Source: Elusimicrobiota bacterium
Lineage (GTDB): Bacteria; CAYTYR01; UBA6262
Assembly: GCA_003153935.1 (NCBI GenBank)
Contig: PMCA01000008.1
Location: 19,068-50,227 of the forward strand
Direction: 5' to 3'
Length of the DNA: 31,160 bases
Part shown: in pieces, positions 7,740-15,362 of the stretch
Numbering within the stretch: the stretch's first letter is position 1
How the letters are laid out: each line of letters starts with the position of its first letter
Position numbers and translations under genes: made by a program
The notes under the pieces: generated by a model
Told to the model about the DNA's origin: nothing
The model's database searches: none
Seen by the model: the letters and a program-made list of their open reading frames with translations, nothing else

Positions 7740-9416
7740 ATGAAGGTTTTATTGTGTCTGCCACCTGATTATGATCGAAATTATCCTCCCTTAGGCACCC
7801 CGGCCCTGGTCGGATTTCTTAATAGCAAAGGCGTTAACGCGATGCAAGTTGATCTTAACTTGGCCTATCGCGTTTTTTTATTGGACCACGTTAAGGGGAG
7901 GGGGCTAAGCGAGGCGGATAAAAAAGACCTGCTGCACCCCTTGATGAAGACGTTATTCAATAAAAAGCTTAAAAATCGCTATTATTCCAAATTCCTGCCG
8001 CGGCGATCCAGCCGTTCCTTTGCTGACCTGCCATATGATAATAACTCCAATAGTTCATTCCATTTTACCGAACAACTTTTATCATCAAAACATCTCTTTA
8101 GATATCTACAAGACGAGAGCGAAAATACTTTCTGTCAGTTTTACCTGGCACATCAGGTTATACCTTTGCTCAGGAAAGAAAACGTAAAAGTTTTAGGGAT
8201 ATCCGTGATCTCCCCCCAGCAGGCCATCCCTGCGTTGACCTTGGGGTTATTGGTAAAAAAAGAGTTACCAGGTGTTCATGTGAACATGGGCGGTCAATGG
8301 GTAACCCTGTTCAGAAAAGAACTCATCGAGCGTAAAGACCTATTTGCCTGTTTTGACAGCTTAATAGCCTTTGAAGGAGAGACGCCGCTGTATGAATTGG
8401 TTAAAGCTGTCAGTCGAAACGAAGAGCCAAAAGGCTCCAACATTATCACCGGGAAAACCCGCCATCCGGAATTTGCCCCGAGGGGCGAAGGTCTGAACAA
8501 TTTATCCTGCCCGGATTTCACCGGCTTAGACCTGGATGATTATGACGCGGGAGCCAGGGGCAGCGCCTTAACCTACGAGACTTCAAGAGGGTGCTATTGG
8601 AATAAATGCGCTTATTGCGTGGATTTGCCATTGCCGAAACCTTCTTATCGGGTCAAGAAGCCAGCTCTGGTGGTTAAGGAAATACGAGAACTGGTTAATA
8701 CATACGGAGCAAAAGAACTGCTGATGGGCGATCCTGGCATGTCGCCGCGACAAATGCTGGCTATTTCCCGAGCGCTCATCAAAGCTAACGTCAAGGTCCG
8801 GTGGTGGACTATGGCCCGGCTGGATCCCGGATTCAGTAAAATGCATTTTGATACTGCTAAACAGGCTGGCTTGACCAAAATTAACTTCGGGTTCGAATCA
8901 GCCTGCGATAAAGTGTGCGATTTGTTGCACAAAGGCAACCGCCGTGAAATTTCCAGGCGCATAATTAAAGATTGCGCCGCGGCCGGTATCATGGTGGATC
9001 TGCAAACTATCATCGGTATGCCGGGCGAAACCCCTGATGACGCGATGGATACGGTCAGTTTTTTAATAGAACATAAAAAAGATATCGCAGCTGTGACTTT
9101 TAACGTCTACTATCTTACACCCGGTAATTACGTTTATCTCCGCCCGGCCCATTACGGGATAGGCTATAATAAGAATAAAGTCCTGCCGTTCCAATTTATG
9201 CTGCCTTTTACAAACAAATGGGGCATGACCAAAGGACAGGCACAGGTTTTAATAAATCTCTATTACCAGCTTTTAGCTGGCAATAAAGTGAAAAAGACTG
9301 GTACGGGCGTAAAAGATAGAATAACACGGTCTGGACGGGCAACATTATCCCTGGCCGGGCAAAAAGTCGACCTTAGATGGACAAAATACGCATCAGGGAA
9401 CATGGCGGTTAGATGA
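7740..9416 (+). CDS. B12-binding-type radical SAM enzyme
   Basis: The protein has 558 residues. Residues 1 to about 180 look like a cobalamin-binding Rossmann domain (MKVLLCLPPDY, LGTPALVGFL, LGISVISPQQAI, NMGGQWVTLFR), without the base-off DxHxxG motif. The radical-SAM barrel begins about 265 with TYETSRGC. The cluster cysteines are C285, C290 and C293, a CX4CX2C spacing instead of CX3CX2C. INFGFES and IGMPGET are later barrel motifs. Such enzymes often methylate unreactive carbons or handle RiPP and lipid substrates (known). Start: ATG 7740; an AGGA lies about 12 nt upstream. The stop overlaps the next gene as ATGA. Position between HD-GYP and the peptidase suggests a role in the peptide pathway; it could instead serve a surface lipid or glycan. 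Confidence 0.8.
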   Translation: MKVLLCLPPDYDRNYPPLGTPALVGFLNSKGVNAMQVDLNLAYRVFLLDHVKGRGLSEADKKDLLHPLMKTLFNKKLKNRYYSKFLPRRSSRSFADLPYDNNSNSSFHFTEQLLSSKHLFRYLQDESENTFCQFYLAHQVIPLLRKENVKVLGISVISPQQAIPALTLGLLVKKELPGVHVNMGGQWVTLFRKELIERKDLFACFDSLIAFEGETPLYELVKAVSRNEEPKGSNIITGKTRHPEFAPRGEGLNNLSCPDFTGLDLDDYDAGARGSALTYETSRGCYWNKCAYCVDLPLPKPSYRVKKPALVVKEIRELVNTYGAKELLMGDPGMSPRQMLAISRALIKANVKVRWWTMARLDPGFSKMHFDTAKQAGLTKINFGFESACDKVCDLLHKGNRREISRRIIKDCAAAGIMVDLQTIIGMPGETPDDAMDTVSFLIEHKKDIAAVTFNVYYLTPGNYVYLRPAHYGIGYNKNKVLPFQFMLPFTNKWGMTKGQAQVLINLYYQLLAGNKVKKTGTGVKDRITRSGRATLSLAGQKVDLRWTKYASGNMAVR

Positions 9417-9820
9417 TTGATCAAGAGCAGGCTTTCTTTTCGGTAAAAGGGTTCTGTATGTGGCCGTTCTTAAATGACGGTCAAAAGATCCTGGTTAAAA
9501 AGATTGCGCCGCATGAGTTTCGTCGTGGTGATCTGATACTTTACCGCGGTGACGGGCATTTATTGTGCCACCGGTTGCTGCGCAAAGAGGAACAAGGAGG
9601 CAGCTGGGTATTTTATTGCCGCCCGGATTCATCGGTTTCTCAAGGCGAGCCGGTTAACGAAAATATAGTGGAAGGCAAAGTGGCGGCGGTAATCACCGCG
9701 GACAGGGTAATTAATCTGGGAACGCCTTCCCAGCGTTTCCGGGCGATCATAATCCTATTATTATTGTCTCCGGTCTTAGCCCGGCTTGACCGGCTATATA
9801 ATAAAATAAAGGGCAGGTAA
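9413..9820 (+). CDS. S26/S24-like signal peptidase with Cys in the nucleophile position
   Basis: The protein has 135 residues. The box normally reading GxSMxP reads GFCMWP, with Cys15 in place of Ser. The second box, LLCHRLLR, carries His53, as in ER/SipW-type signal peptidases that use Ser-His. A later Asp72 and the NIVEGKV segment match the family's end. A hydrophobic stretch near 111-124 is a probable C-terminal membrane anchor. The start ATG overlaps the previous stop (ATGA). The likely role is proteolysis of an exported or leader-bearing peptide, so it is a candidate leader peptidase for the precursor at 13210, since the exporter at 17272 has no peptidase domain. The Cys codon TGT is one base from Ser (TCT or AGT), so a sequencing error cannot be excluded. 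Whether a Cys-His form is active is unknown. Confidence 0.75.
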   Translation: MIDQEQAFFSVKGFCMWPFLNDGQKILVKKIAPHEFRRGDLILYRGDGHLLCHRLLRKEEQGGSWVFYCRPDSSVSQGEPVNENIVEGKVAAVITADRVINLGTPSQRFRAIIILLLLSPVLARLDRLYNKIKGR

Positions 9821-9826
9821 GTACTG

Positions 9827-11491
9827 TTGCAAAATAAATTAAATATTAAATATTTTCTTATAGCCATTTTATTATTCGCCGCTATAGTGCGATTTTGGGG
9901 AATAGGGTTCGGCTTGCCAAATACAAATTGCCGGCCTGATGAGGAACAAATTGTTGATATTGTAAAGTCTCCCGTGCACAATTTTCATCCCGGCGGTTTT
10001 AACTACCCGTCACTTTATAAATATATTAATCTTTGCTTTTATGGTTTATATTATATTCTTGGTTTATTTACCGGCAAATATAAATTGCTAGCGGATTTTA
10101 TTAATGAGATCGTCATTACCAATTATTCAGCCCTTTATCTAATAAACAGGTTTCTTTCGGCATCCTTTGGCGTCGCGACTGTATTTATTTGTTATAAGGT
10201 AGCCGAAAGATTATTCAATAGAAAAACCGCGATGATCTCCGCGTTTTATTTGAGCTTCGCCTACCTTCATGTCAGAGACTCTCATTTTGGCACCGTTGAC
10301 ATCCCGATGGTTTTTTTCATTACGTGCTCAATGTTTTATATTATAAAAGCTTACCAGGAGAACGCAACAAGAAACTATGTTTTAGCGGGGATATTTGCCG
10401 GGTTAGCGGCTTCTACCAAATACGCCGGTATTTTATTAATTGTGCCGATGTTTATTGTTAATAGTTTTAGCATATCTATAACCAGAGGAGAAGATAAGGC
10501 GTTTGTGTATCCGTTTTCTTCCACTAAAAGAATGTTGTTTTTTATAATCTTATTTGCGGCGGCTTTCTTGCTGGGGACGCCATACGCGCTATTGGACTGT
10601 AAACAATTCTTAAACGAATGCATAGAGACAATAAGCCGTTTCATCCATGGGGAAGGTATTATTCTTGGCAGGGGATGGTGGTATCATTTTAGGTATTCCT
10701 TACCGCTGGGTATGGGTTTTAGTTTATTTTTCGCGTCATTAGCAGGGATCTTTACTCTGGCAAAAATGGATTTAAAAAAAGCTCTTATTTTGTGTTCTTT
10801 CCCATTGGCATATTATGTCATCATCGGGCAGGGATATGGCGTATTCCTAAGGTATGTTATCCCACTCGTTCCCTATCTTTGTATTACGGCCGCCGTATTC
10901 ACCGTGTATCTGGTTAATTTCCTGGGAAAATATTTAAGGCCGGACTTTAATAAAGCAGTAATGTTAATATTCCCTTTATTAATTATACTGCCTTCTGTTT
11001 GCAATATTTTACGCTTTGATACTTTGCTGGCAAAAAAAGATAACCGCTTAATAGCGACGGAATGGATCAATAAGAATCTTCCTGAAGGAAGTTCTATCGC
11101 ACTTTGTGACACTGTTTACGGGATCCAGGTCCCCTTAACAGCCGCGGCATTGCGGGATAAAGATGACTTCGGCATGGAGGATAGGATCAGGATAAATTAT
11201 TTAAGAAATAATAATATTAAAGGTTTCAATGCGCATGGTTGGGATGGCCGATCCAACATGTCGAAATATATCGTTTTAGAAGAGGCACCGGTGAGGGTGT
11301 CTGGCTCGCTTGATCCGGAGCAAAAAGAGATCATACGAAATTATTATTATCCATTGGCAAAATTCGAATCGTATAATATAGACAATATATCTAACTGGTA
11401 TGATCAGGAAGATAATTTCTATATACCGTTCGCGGGTTTTGAGGAAATCCAAAGGCCGGGCCCCAATATCTATATCTATGAAAAGAAATAA
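9827..11491 (+). CDS. Membrane glycosyltransferase, GT39/ArnT-like
   Basis: The protein has 554 residues and about ten to twelve hydrophobic helices. After the first helix comes the Asp-Glu motif (RPDEEQ, D38-E39) typical of GT39/GT83 enzymes that move a sugar from a polyprenyl-phosphate donor onto protein or lipid. A soluble C-terminal part of about 150 residues follows the last helix. Start: TTG 9827, seven nt after the previous stop and about 9 nt after GGCAGG; no in-frame ATG fits better. By eye the gene is clearly AT-richer than its neighbours, which hints at separate ancestry. In this run it may glycosylate the peptide product or a surface protein outside the membrane. The acceptor is unknown. 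Confidence 0.75.
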   Translation: MQNKLNIKYFLIAILLFAAIVRFWGIGFGLPNTNCRPDEEQIVDIVKSPVHNFHPGGFNYPSLYKYINLCFYGLYYILGLFTGKYKLLADFINEIVITNYSALYLINRFLSASFGVATVFICYKVAERLFNRKTAMISAFYLSFAYLHVRDSHFGTVDIPMVFFITCSMFYIIKAYQENATRNYVLAGIFAGLAASTKYAGILLIVPMFIVNSFSISITRGEDKAFVYPFSSTKRMLFFIILFAAAFLLGTPYALLDCKQFLNECIETISRFIHGEGIILGRGWWYHFRYSLPLGMGFSLFFASLAGIFTLAKMDLKKALILCSFPLAYYVIIGQGYGVFLRYVIPLVPYLCITAAVFTVYLVNFLGKYLRPDFNKAVMLIFPLLIILPSVCNILRFDTLLAKKDNRLIATEWINKNLPEGSSIALCDTVYGIQVPLTAAALRDKDDFGMEDRIRINYLRNNNIKGFNAHGWDGRSNMSKYIVLEEAPVRVSGSLDPEQKEIIRNYYYPLAKFESYNIDNISNWYDQEDNFYIPFAGFEEIQRPGPNIYIYEKK

Positions 11492-11495
11492 TCCT

Positions 11496-12923
11496 ATGAA
11501 GATATTTCTAAAAGAAGACCATGACCAGGTGCTAAAGGTCTGGCGCAGAGCCGGCAGCAGGGGACTGGACCTTGTCCATGTTGACGCCCATCTTGATTTT
11601 GTCTTGCACCCGGCGCGCCAGCCTGAGGAAATACTGGCCCAGGCTACTACTATTAAACAATTTAAAGAAAACCTGGAATACACCCTCTGTTTTTTGCGGT
11701 ACGAAAAGAAACTGGATAAGCAGACAGATATTGGCAATTATATTTATCCGGCTATGCGCGATGGTATGGTTAAGAACTTCTGGTGGGTTGTCCCCGGGAG
11801 CAACAAGGATCTTGACCAAAACTTCAAAGGAGTAAAAAAATTATTTGAGGGCGCGTTTGGCAGCCAGGCGATAAAGTTGGTAAAGAAGGGCCAGGGCCTT
11901 ATCCTGGGCCGTGCTCTTAACCGGGAGTTTTGGATTTGCACGCTGGATACCTTGCCAGTTTTTAAGCAAAAGGTATTACTGGATATTGATGTTGATTTTT
12001 TGGTAGTCCCCGACCTGACAAAGGCTGATAATAGGTGTGACATAGGTTGGCGTGCGGTATGGATAGAACCCCGTCGGTTAAAGGAACGGTTACTGGAAAG
12101 GATCATGGCTCCGCAGGTCATAACCATAGTTTATTCGACTAACGGCGGTTATACGCCTATGGTTTTCCGCTATTTAGGTGATGAGATAGCTCATTGTTTT
12201 AGCCCCGAGAGATATAAGGAACAATATAAACGGGCGGTTGCCGCCAGGGATAATTTTGCCAGGTTTAAAGAAACCGGCAAAAGATCATATTATCAAAAGG
12301 CCATTAAATTAGATAAGAGTTACCAAAATGAAGACAATAACTACGGACCTCTTTATTTGTATAAAGGGAATCTTGCCGCGGCTAAAAAAGAGCTAAATAA
12401 TATTTTGCGAGTTGATCCTAAAAACGCTTACTGCCTTAAGAATATGGGGGTAATTCATTTACGCCACCGGGAGTATTTAAAGGCCTTAACGCATTTTAGG
12501 AGGGCTTTAGCGCTCTTAAAGGCCAGGGAAAGATTACCGGTAATATTAAACTTAGCCGAAGTTAATTTTCGGCTAAAGCGGTATGATACAGCGGGGAAAC
12601 TATTTTTACAGTACGCCAAAGGCGAACCATTGAGCCATTTAGCGGCCTACTATCTGGGAGCTATCTGCTACGCCAAAAAGGATTTCGTCAACGCCGGGAA
12701 ATATTATCACCGGGCCTTACAACTGGGGTGCAGGAACGTCGCTGTACTAAGAAAGCTGCTAGGGGTTTCTTTTAAGCTTGACAGCAAGGAAAAAGAGGAT
12801 ATAATTGACTATATCAACGGCAGATTGTCTGCCTGGGTAAAAGAAGAGAAAAAAGGCAGTAAAATATTGCCGGTATTGAATAAAATAAAAGCGCAAATGG
12901 AAAGGAGTCATTATGGGGGATAA
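11496..12923 (+). CDS. UPF0489 (peptide-arginase-like) protein with C-terminal TPR repeats
   Basis: The protein has 475 residues. The N-terminal domain (1 to about 265) matches UPF0489: EDHD at 7-10, HVDAHLDF with D30, H32 and D34, and LLDIDVDF with D163, D165 and D167. These match the arginase metal motifs DAHxD and DxDxxD. As I recall, OspR-type peptide arginases, which turn Arg into ornithine in RiPP precursors, belong to this family. Residues about 280-430 hold four or five TPR-like repeats (YCLKNMGVIHLRHREYLKAL, AAYYLGAICYAKKDFVNAG), perhaps for peptide binding. Start: ATG 11496, four nt after the previous stop; ATG 11478 in frame would overlap by 14 nt. The 3' end overlaps pqqD-like 12913. 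The precursor core has five arginines, so arginine modification is a direct prediction. Confidence 0.75.
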   Translation: MKIFLKEDHDQVLKVWRRAGSRGLDLVHVDAHLDFVLHPARQPEEILAQATTIKQFKENLEYTLCFLRYEKKLDKQTDIGNYIYPAMRDGMVKNFWWVVPGSNKDLDQNFKGVKKLFEGAFGSQAIKLVKKGQGLILGRALNREFWICTLDTLPVFKQKVLLDIDVDFLVVPDLTKADNRCDIGWRAVWIEPRRLKERLLERIMAPQVITIVYSTNGGYTPMVFRYLGDEIAHCFSPERYKEQYKRAVAARDNFARFKETGKRSYYQKAIKLDKSYQNEDNNYGPLYLYKGNLAAAKKELNNILRVDPKNAYCLKNMGVIHLRHREYLKALTHFRRALALLKARERLPVILNLAEVNFRLKRYDTAGKLFLQYAKGEPLSHLAAYYLGAICYAKKDFVNAGKYYHRALQLGCRNVAVLRKLLGVSFKLDSKEKEDIIDYINGRLSAWVKEEKKGSKILPVLNKIKAQMERSHYGG

Positions 12924-13194
12924 AGACATTTTGAAAAAAAATAAGAATATCGTCAGCCGTGTTATAGGGGCGGAGACCATATTGTTGCCGATTTATAAAA
13001 ACACCAAGGAGATGAATTGCATTTATACGCTGAATAAGCCGGCCGCCCGGGTCTGGGAGTTGATCGACGGCAAGCGCGATTTAAACCGGATAAAAAAAGA
13101 TATCCTGAGCGAGTTTGACGTAAGCGCCGGCGAACTGGATAAGCTGCTGGCCGCGTTGTTAAAGGACCTGAAAGGAATAAAAGCGGTTAATTAA
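12913..13194 (+). CDS. PqqD-like RiPP recognition element
   Basis: The protein has 93 residues. The PqqD pattern is clear: an N-terminal strand pair, then ARVWELIDGKRDLNRIKKDI and a helical end (SAGELDKLLAALLKDL) forming the winged-helix core. PqqD-like proteins bind leader peptides and present them to radical-SAM enzymes (known). Start: ATG 12913 with AGGAG about 8 nt upstream; it overlaps the previous stop by 11 nt. It is immediately followed by the precursor gene and three SPASM-type radical-SAM genes, the textbook order for a RiPP locus. It should bind the conserved-looking leader of the 13210 peptide. Confidence 0.88.
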   Translation: MGDKDILKKNKNIVSRVIGAETILLPIYKNTKEMNCIYTLNKPAARVWELIDGKRDLNRIKKDILSEFDVSAGELDKLLAALLKDLKGIKAVN

Positions 13195-13209
13195 ACCGCA
13201 GGAGGAATT

Positions 13210-13410
13210 ATGAGTAAACCAAAGTTCAACCCGATCGTTACCCGCATCAAGCTTAACCCCGAGCAGGCAGTATTGGCTTGCAGTTGTTATACAGGATTGG
13301 TAAACAATGTGGCCAACAACAGATCTTCAGCCGGGACTGTTTGTGCGAGAAATTTGAGTAGTTTTTTGTGTAGAAACACAAGAAATGTTACCAGGAACTC
13401 ATCAACATAA
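13210..13410 (+). CDS. Putative RiPP precursor peptide, Cys-, Asn- and Arg-rich core
   Basis: The peptide has 66 residues. The start is ATG 13210 behind a very strong AGGAGG (13200-13205). Residues about 3-22 form a leader with the motif TRIKLNPEQAVL (11-22), which resembles leaders found beside PqqD/radical-SAM genes. The core (23-66) is small and polar: Cys at 24, 26, 45 and 54, eight Asn, many Ser/Thr and five Arg. Arg-Asn pairs recur at 47-48, 55-56, 58-59 and 62-63. There is no signal peptide. Four N-x-S/T sequons occur at N37, N48, N59 and N63. All core Arg codons are AGA or AGG, while the leader Arg is CGC, so the core may have diverged separately. The likely fate is leader binding by the PqqD-like protein, then radical-SAM, arginase, kinase or sugar modification, leader removal and export. 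The product structure is unknown. Confidence 0.8.
   Translation: MSKPKFNPIVTRIKLNPEQAVLACSCYTGLVNNVANNRSSAGTVCARNLSSFLCRNTRNVTRNSST
13362..13385 (+). other. Stem-loop at the 3' end of the precursor gene
   Basis: TTTTTTGTGT (13362-13371) pairs with ACACAAGAAA (13376-13385) around the tetraloop AGAA (13372-13375), with one G-U pair. No T-tract follows, so it is not a standard terminator. It lies in codons of the core, 32 nt before the next gene. It could stabilise the upstream mRNA or slow read-through into the enzymes. Confidence 0.45.
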
Positions 13411-13416
13411 GGTAAA

Positions 13417-14502
13417 ATGCTATCTCACGGACTGGCTTATCTTGAACATAAAATTGAACGCCTTTTTCATGCCCCGGCATACGGGCAGATAGAATTAACC
13501 TATCGTTGTGATTACAATTGTCCGTACTGTTTCAATAAAGGCAGCGAGAATATCGGCAGGGAATTAACGACTGCCGAAATCAAGAATATCCTCGATGAAA
13601 TCCAGCGGGCCGGCTGTTTGCGGCTTGCTTTGACCGGCGGCGATCCTCTACTACGGCCGGATTTTAAAGAGATTTACGCCTACGCTAAACGCAAAGGATT
13701 TATTATCACTGTTTTGACTAATGGTTATCGCCTCAGTCATAAGTTGAGCGATTATCTGGCGAAATACCCGCCGCTTTCCATAGATATTACCGTAAACAGC
13801 CTGAGCCCGTGTAATTACGCCAAGGTAACCGGGTTTTCCGGCGCAGCGCTTAAACGCGTGCTCGATAATATTCAATATGCGTCGCGTAAAGGCCTGGCGT
13901 TGATCATCAAAGCCAACTGCCTTAAAGAGAACAAGACTCAGATCGCCAAAATTAAACGCTGGGCTCATAATTTGCCGGGAAAATCCAAGGAAAACCTCTA
14001 TAATTTTCGCTATGATTCTATTATTTACCCTCGCCTGAATGGTGATACCTCGCCTTGCCGTCTGCGGCTCAACCAAAAAGAGCTTAACGCGGTGCATAAG
14101 CTTGATCCCGATATAAAAAAAGAACACCAAAATTATTTGGCTAAAGACTTTCCTTCCGGTAAGATCCCGCGTCGTGCTTTATATTATTGTAATACTTATA
14201 GGGATCACTTTTATATAAATCCTTTTGGCCGGTTAAAGTTTTGCAGCAATACCGATAAATTCAGCGTGGATCTGCGTAAAGTTTCCTTTACACAGGGTTT
14301 TTATAAAGAGTTTCCCAAGCTTACCATGGAGCGGTTTAAGACCGACTCGATTTGCCGGACATGCCGCATTAGGGAGATATGTTTTTCCTGCCCGGCGGCG
14401 GCATTTTTAGAAACCGGCGACGAGGAAAAACCGGTTAAATATTTTTGCCGCTTAGCGCATAATACGGTTAAAGCGGCGCAAAGTAAAAGGCGTAAACGAT
14501 GA
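13417..14502 (+). CDS. SPASM-domain radical SAM peptide-modifying enzyme 1
   Basis: The protein has 361 residues. The radical-SAM cluster is C31, C35, C38 (CDYNCPYC) after IELTYR. LALTGGDPLLRPDF and VLTNGYRL are the usual barrel motifs for S-adenosylmethionine contact. The C-terminal SPASM part (about 250-345) has single cysteines at YYCNTY and LKFCSN, then CRTCRIREICFSC and a last Cys in KYFC, enough for two auxiliary 4Fe-4S clusters. Relatives form thioether or carbon crosslinks in peptides (known). It lies directly behind the precursor (6 nt) and the PqqD-like protein, so the 13210 core is the expected substrate. Its barrel is similar in sequence to the 16245 protein; the two appear to be paralogues. 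The stop overlaps the next start (ATGA). Confidence 0.85.
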   Translation: MLSHGLAYLEHKIERLFHAPAYGQIELTYRCDYNCPYCFNKGSENIGRELTTAEIKNILDEIQRAGCLRLALTGGDPLLRPDFKEIYAYAKRKGFIITVLTNGYRLSHKLSDYLAKYPPLSIDITVNSLSPCNYAKVTGFSGAALKRVLDNIQYASRKGLALIIKANCLKENKTQIAKIKRWAHNLPGKSKENLYNFRYDSIIYPRLNGDTSPCRLRLNQKELNAVHKLDPDIKKEHQNYLAKDFPSGKIPRRALYYCNTYRDHFYINPFGRLKFCSNTDKFSVDLRKVSFTQGFYKEFPKLTMERFKTDSICRTCRIREICFSCPAAAFLETGDEEKPVKYFCRLAHNTVKAAQSKRRKR

Positions 14503-15362
14503 AATCCGCCGCTTACCATAAATTATGGGCGAAAATCCATCAACAGGCCAGAGAAGAGCATTTGCCGCTGCGGGTAATGTTCGAATTGACCTATCGCTGC
14601 AATTTTAACTGCCGGCACTGTTACGTGCCTAAAAGCTGGCGGCGCAGGAAAGAGTTAAATACCGCCGGCGTTTATGATATTATACGGCAGCTTAAAGATG
14701 CCGGGTGTTTTTACCTGGGGTTTACGGGCGGGGAAATATTTTTACGCCGGGATATATGGCGGATCCTGGGATTCTGTAAGCGACAGGGGATGCAAATTAT
14801 TCTCTATACCAATGGTTCCTTGATCGATGGGCAAGCTGCCAAACGCATAGCCGATATCGGAGTGAATAAGGTAGATATCACCTTGCCGGGAATAAGCGAA
14901 AAAGTTTTTGACGGCGTTACCGGCCTTAAGGGTTCGCGCCAAGCGGTATTTTCGGCGATCGACTCTTTGCGTAAACATAAAGTCGGCCTGGGATTTAAAA
15001 CTTGCCAGCTTAAAGCTAACCAGGGTGAAATCAGGGCCATTGAACATTTTTGCGCTTCCATAAATTGCGGGCATCGTCTTGATGATTCAACTTCACCCCG
15101 GATCGACCAATTAATGATCGACCGGGCCAAGCCGACCAAAGCATTTATATGCGGCGGCGGGATTACGCAATGCGCCATAACCCCGGCCGGGCGGGTGAAG
15201 CTGTGCCCGTTGGTCGAATGGCCTAAAATTAAAATATCCCGTGATAATAGTTTCAATCAAATATGGAAAAGATTGCCTCAAATGATCAAAGATGGGGAGT
15301 GTTATAAGTTTTGCCCAGCCGGCTTGGGCCGCTTAACGGAGGAGCGCTGCGTTATTCAATGA
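14499..15362 (+). CDS. Twitch-type radical SAM peptide-modifying enzyme 2
   Basis: The protein has 287 residues, 60-70 shorter than the two neighbours. The radical-SAM cluster is C34, C38, C41 (CNFNCRHC) after ELTYR, with GFTGGEIFLRRD and ILYTNG following. The C-terminal part has ICGGGITQCAI, RVKLCPL and ECYKFCPAG but lacks the CX2CX5CX2C block of full SPASM domains. It probably holds one auxiliary cluster (twitch) and so may do different chemistry from its two paralogues. Starts and stops overlap on both sides (ATGA), implying strict coupling. It belongs to the peptide-modification set by position and by the shared ELTYRC entry. Confidence 0.82.
   Translation: MKSAAYHKLWAKIHQQAREEHLPLRVMFELTYRCNFNCRHCYVPKSWRRRKELNTAGVYDIIRQLKDAGCFYLGFTGGEIFLRRDIWRILGFCKRQGMQIILYTNGSLIDGQAAKRIADIGVNKVDITLPGISEKVFDGVTGLKGSRQAVFSAIDSLRKHKVGLGFKTCQLKANQGEIRAIEHFCASINCGHRLDDSTSPRIDQLMIDRAKPTKAFICGGGITQCAITPAGRVKLCPLVEWPKIKISRDNSFNQIWKRLPQMIKDGECYKFCPAGLGRLTEERCVIQ

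Noticed and set aside
11400-11495. Earlier start for the UPF0489-TPR protein
   Set aside because: It would overlap the GT39 gene by about 90 nt, and the family motif begins right after ATG 11496.
13651-14130. 159-codon minus-strand frame inside radical-SAM enzyme 1
   Set aside because: It is a shadow of a well-supported gene; its translation shows no family pattern.
15311-15358. Earlier start for the HprK-like kinase
   Set aside because: It would overlap the previous gene by 52 nt; ATG 15359 gives the ATGA overlap seen throughout the run.
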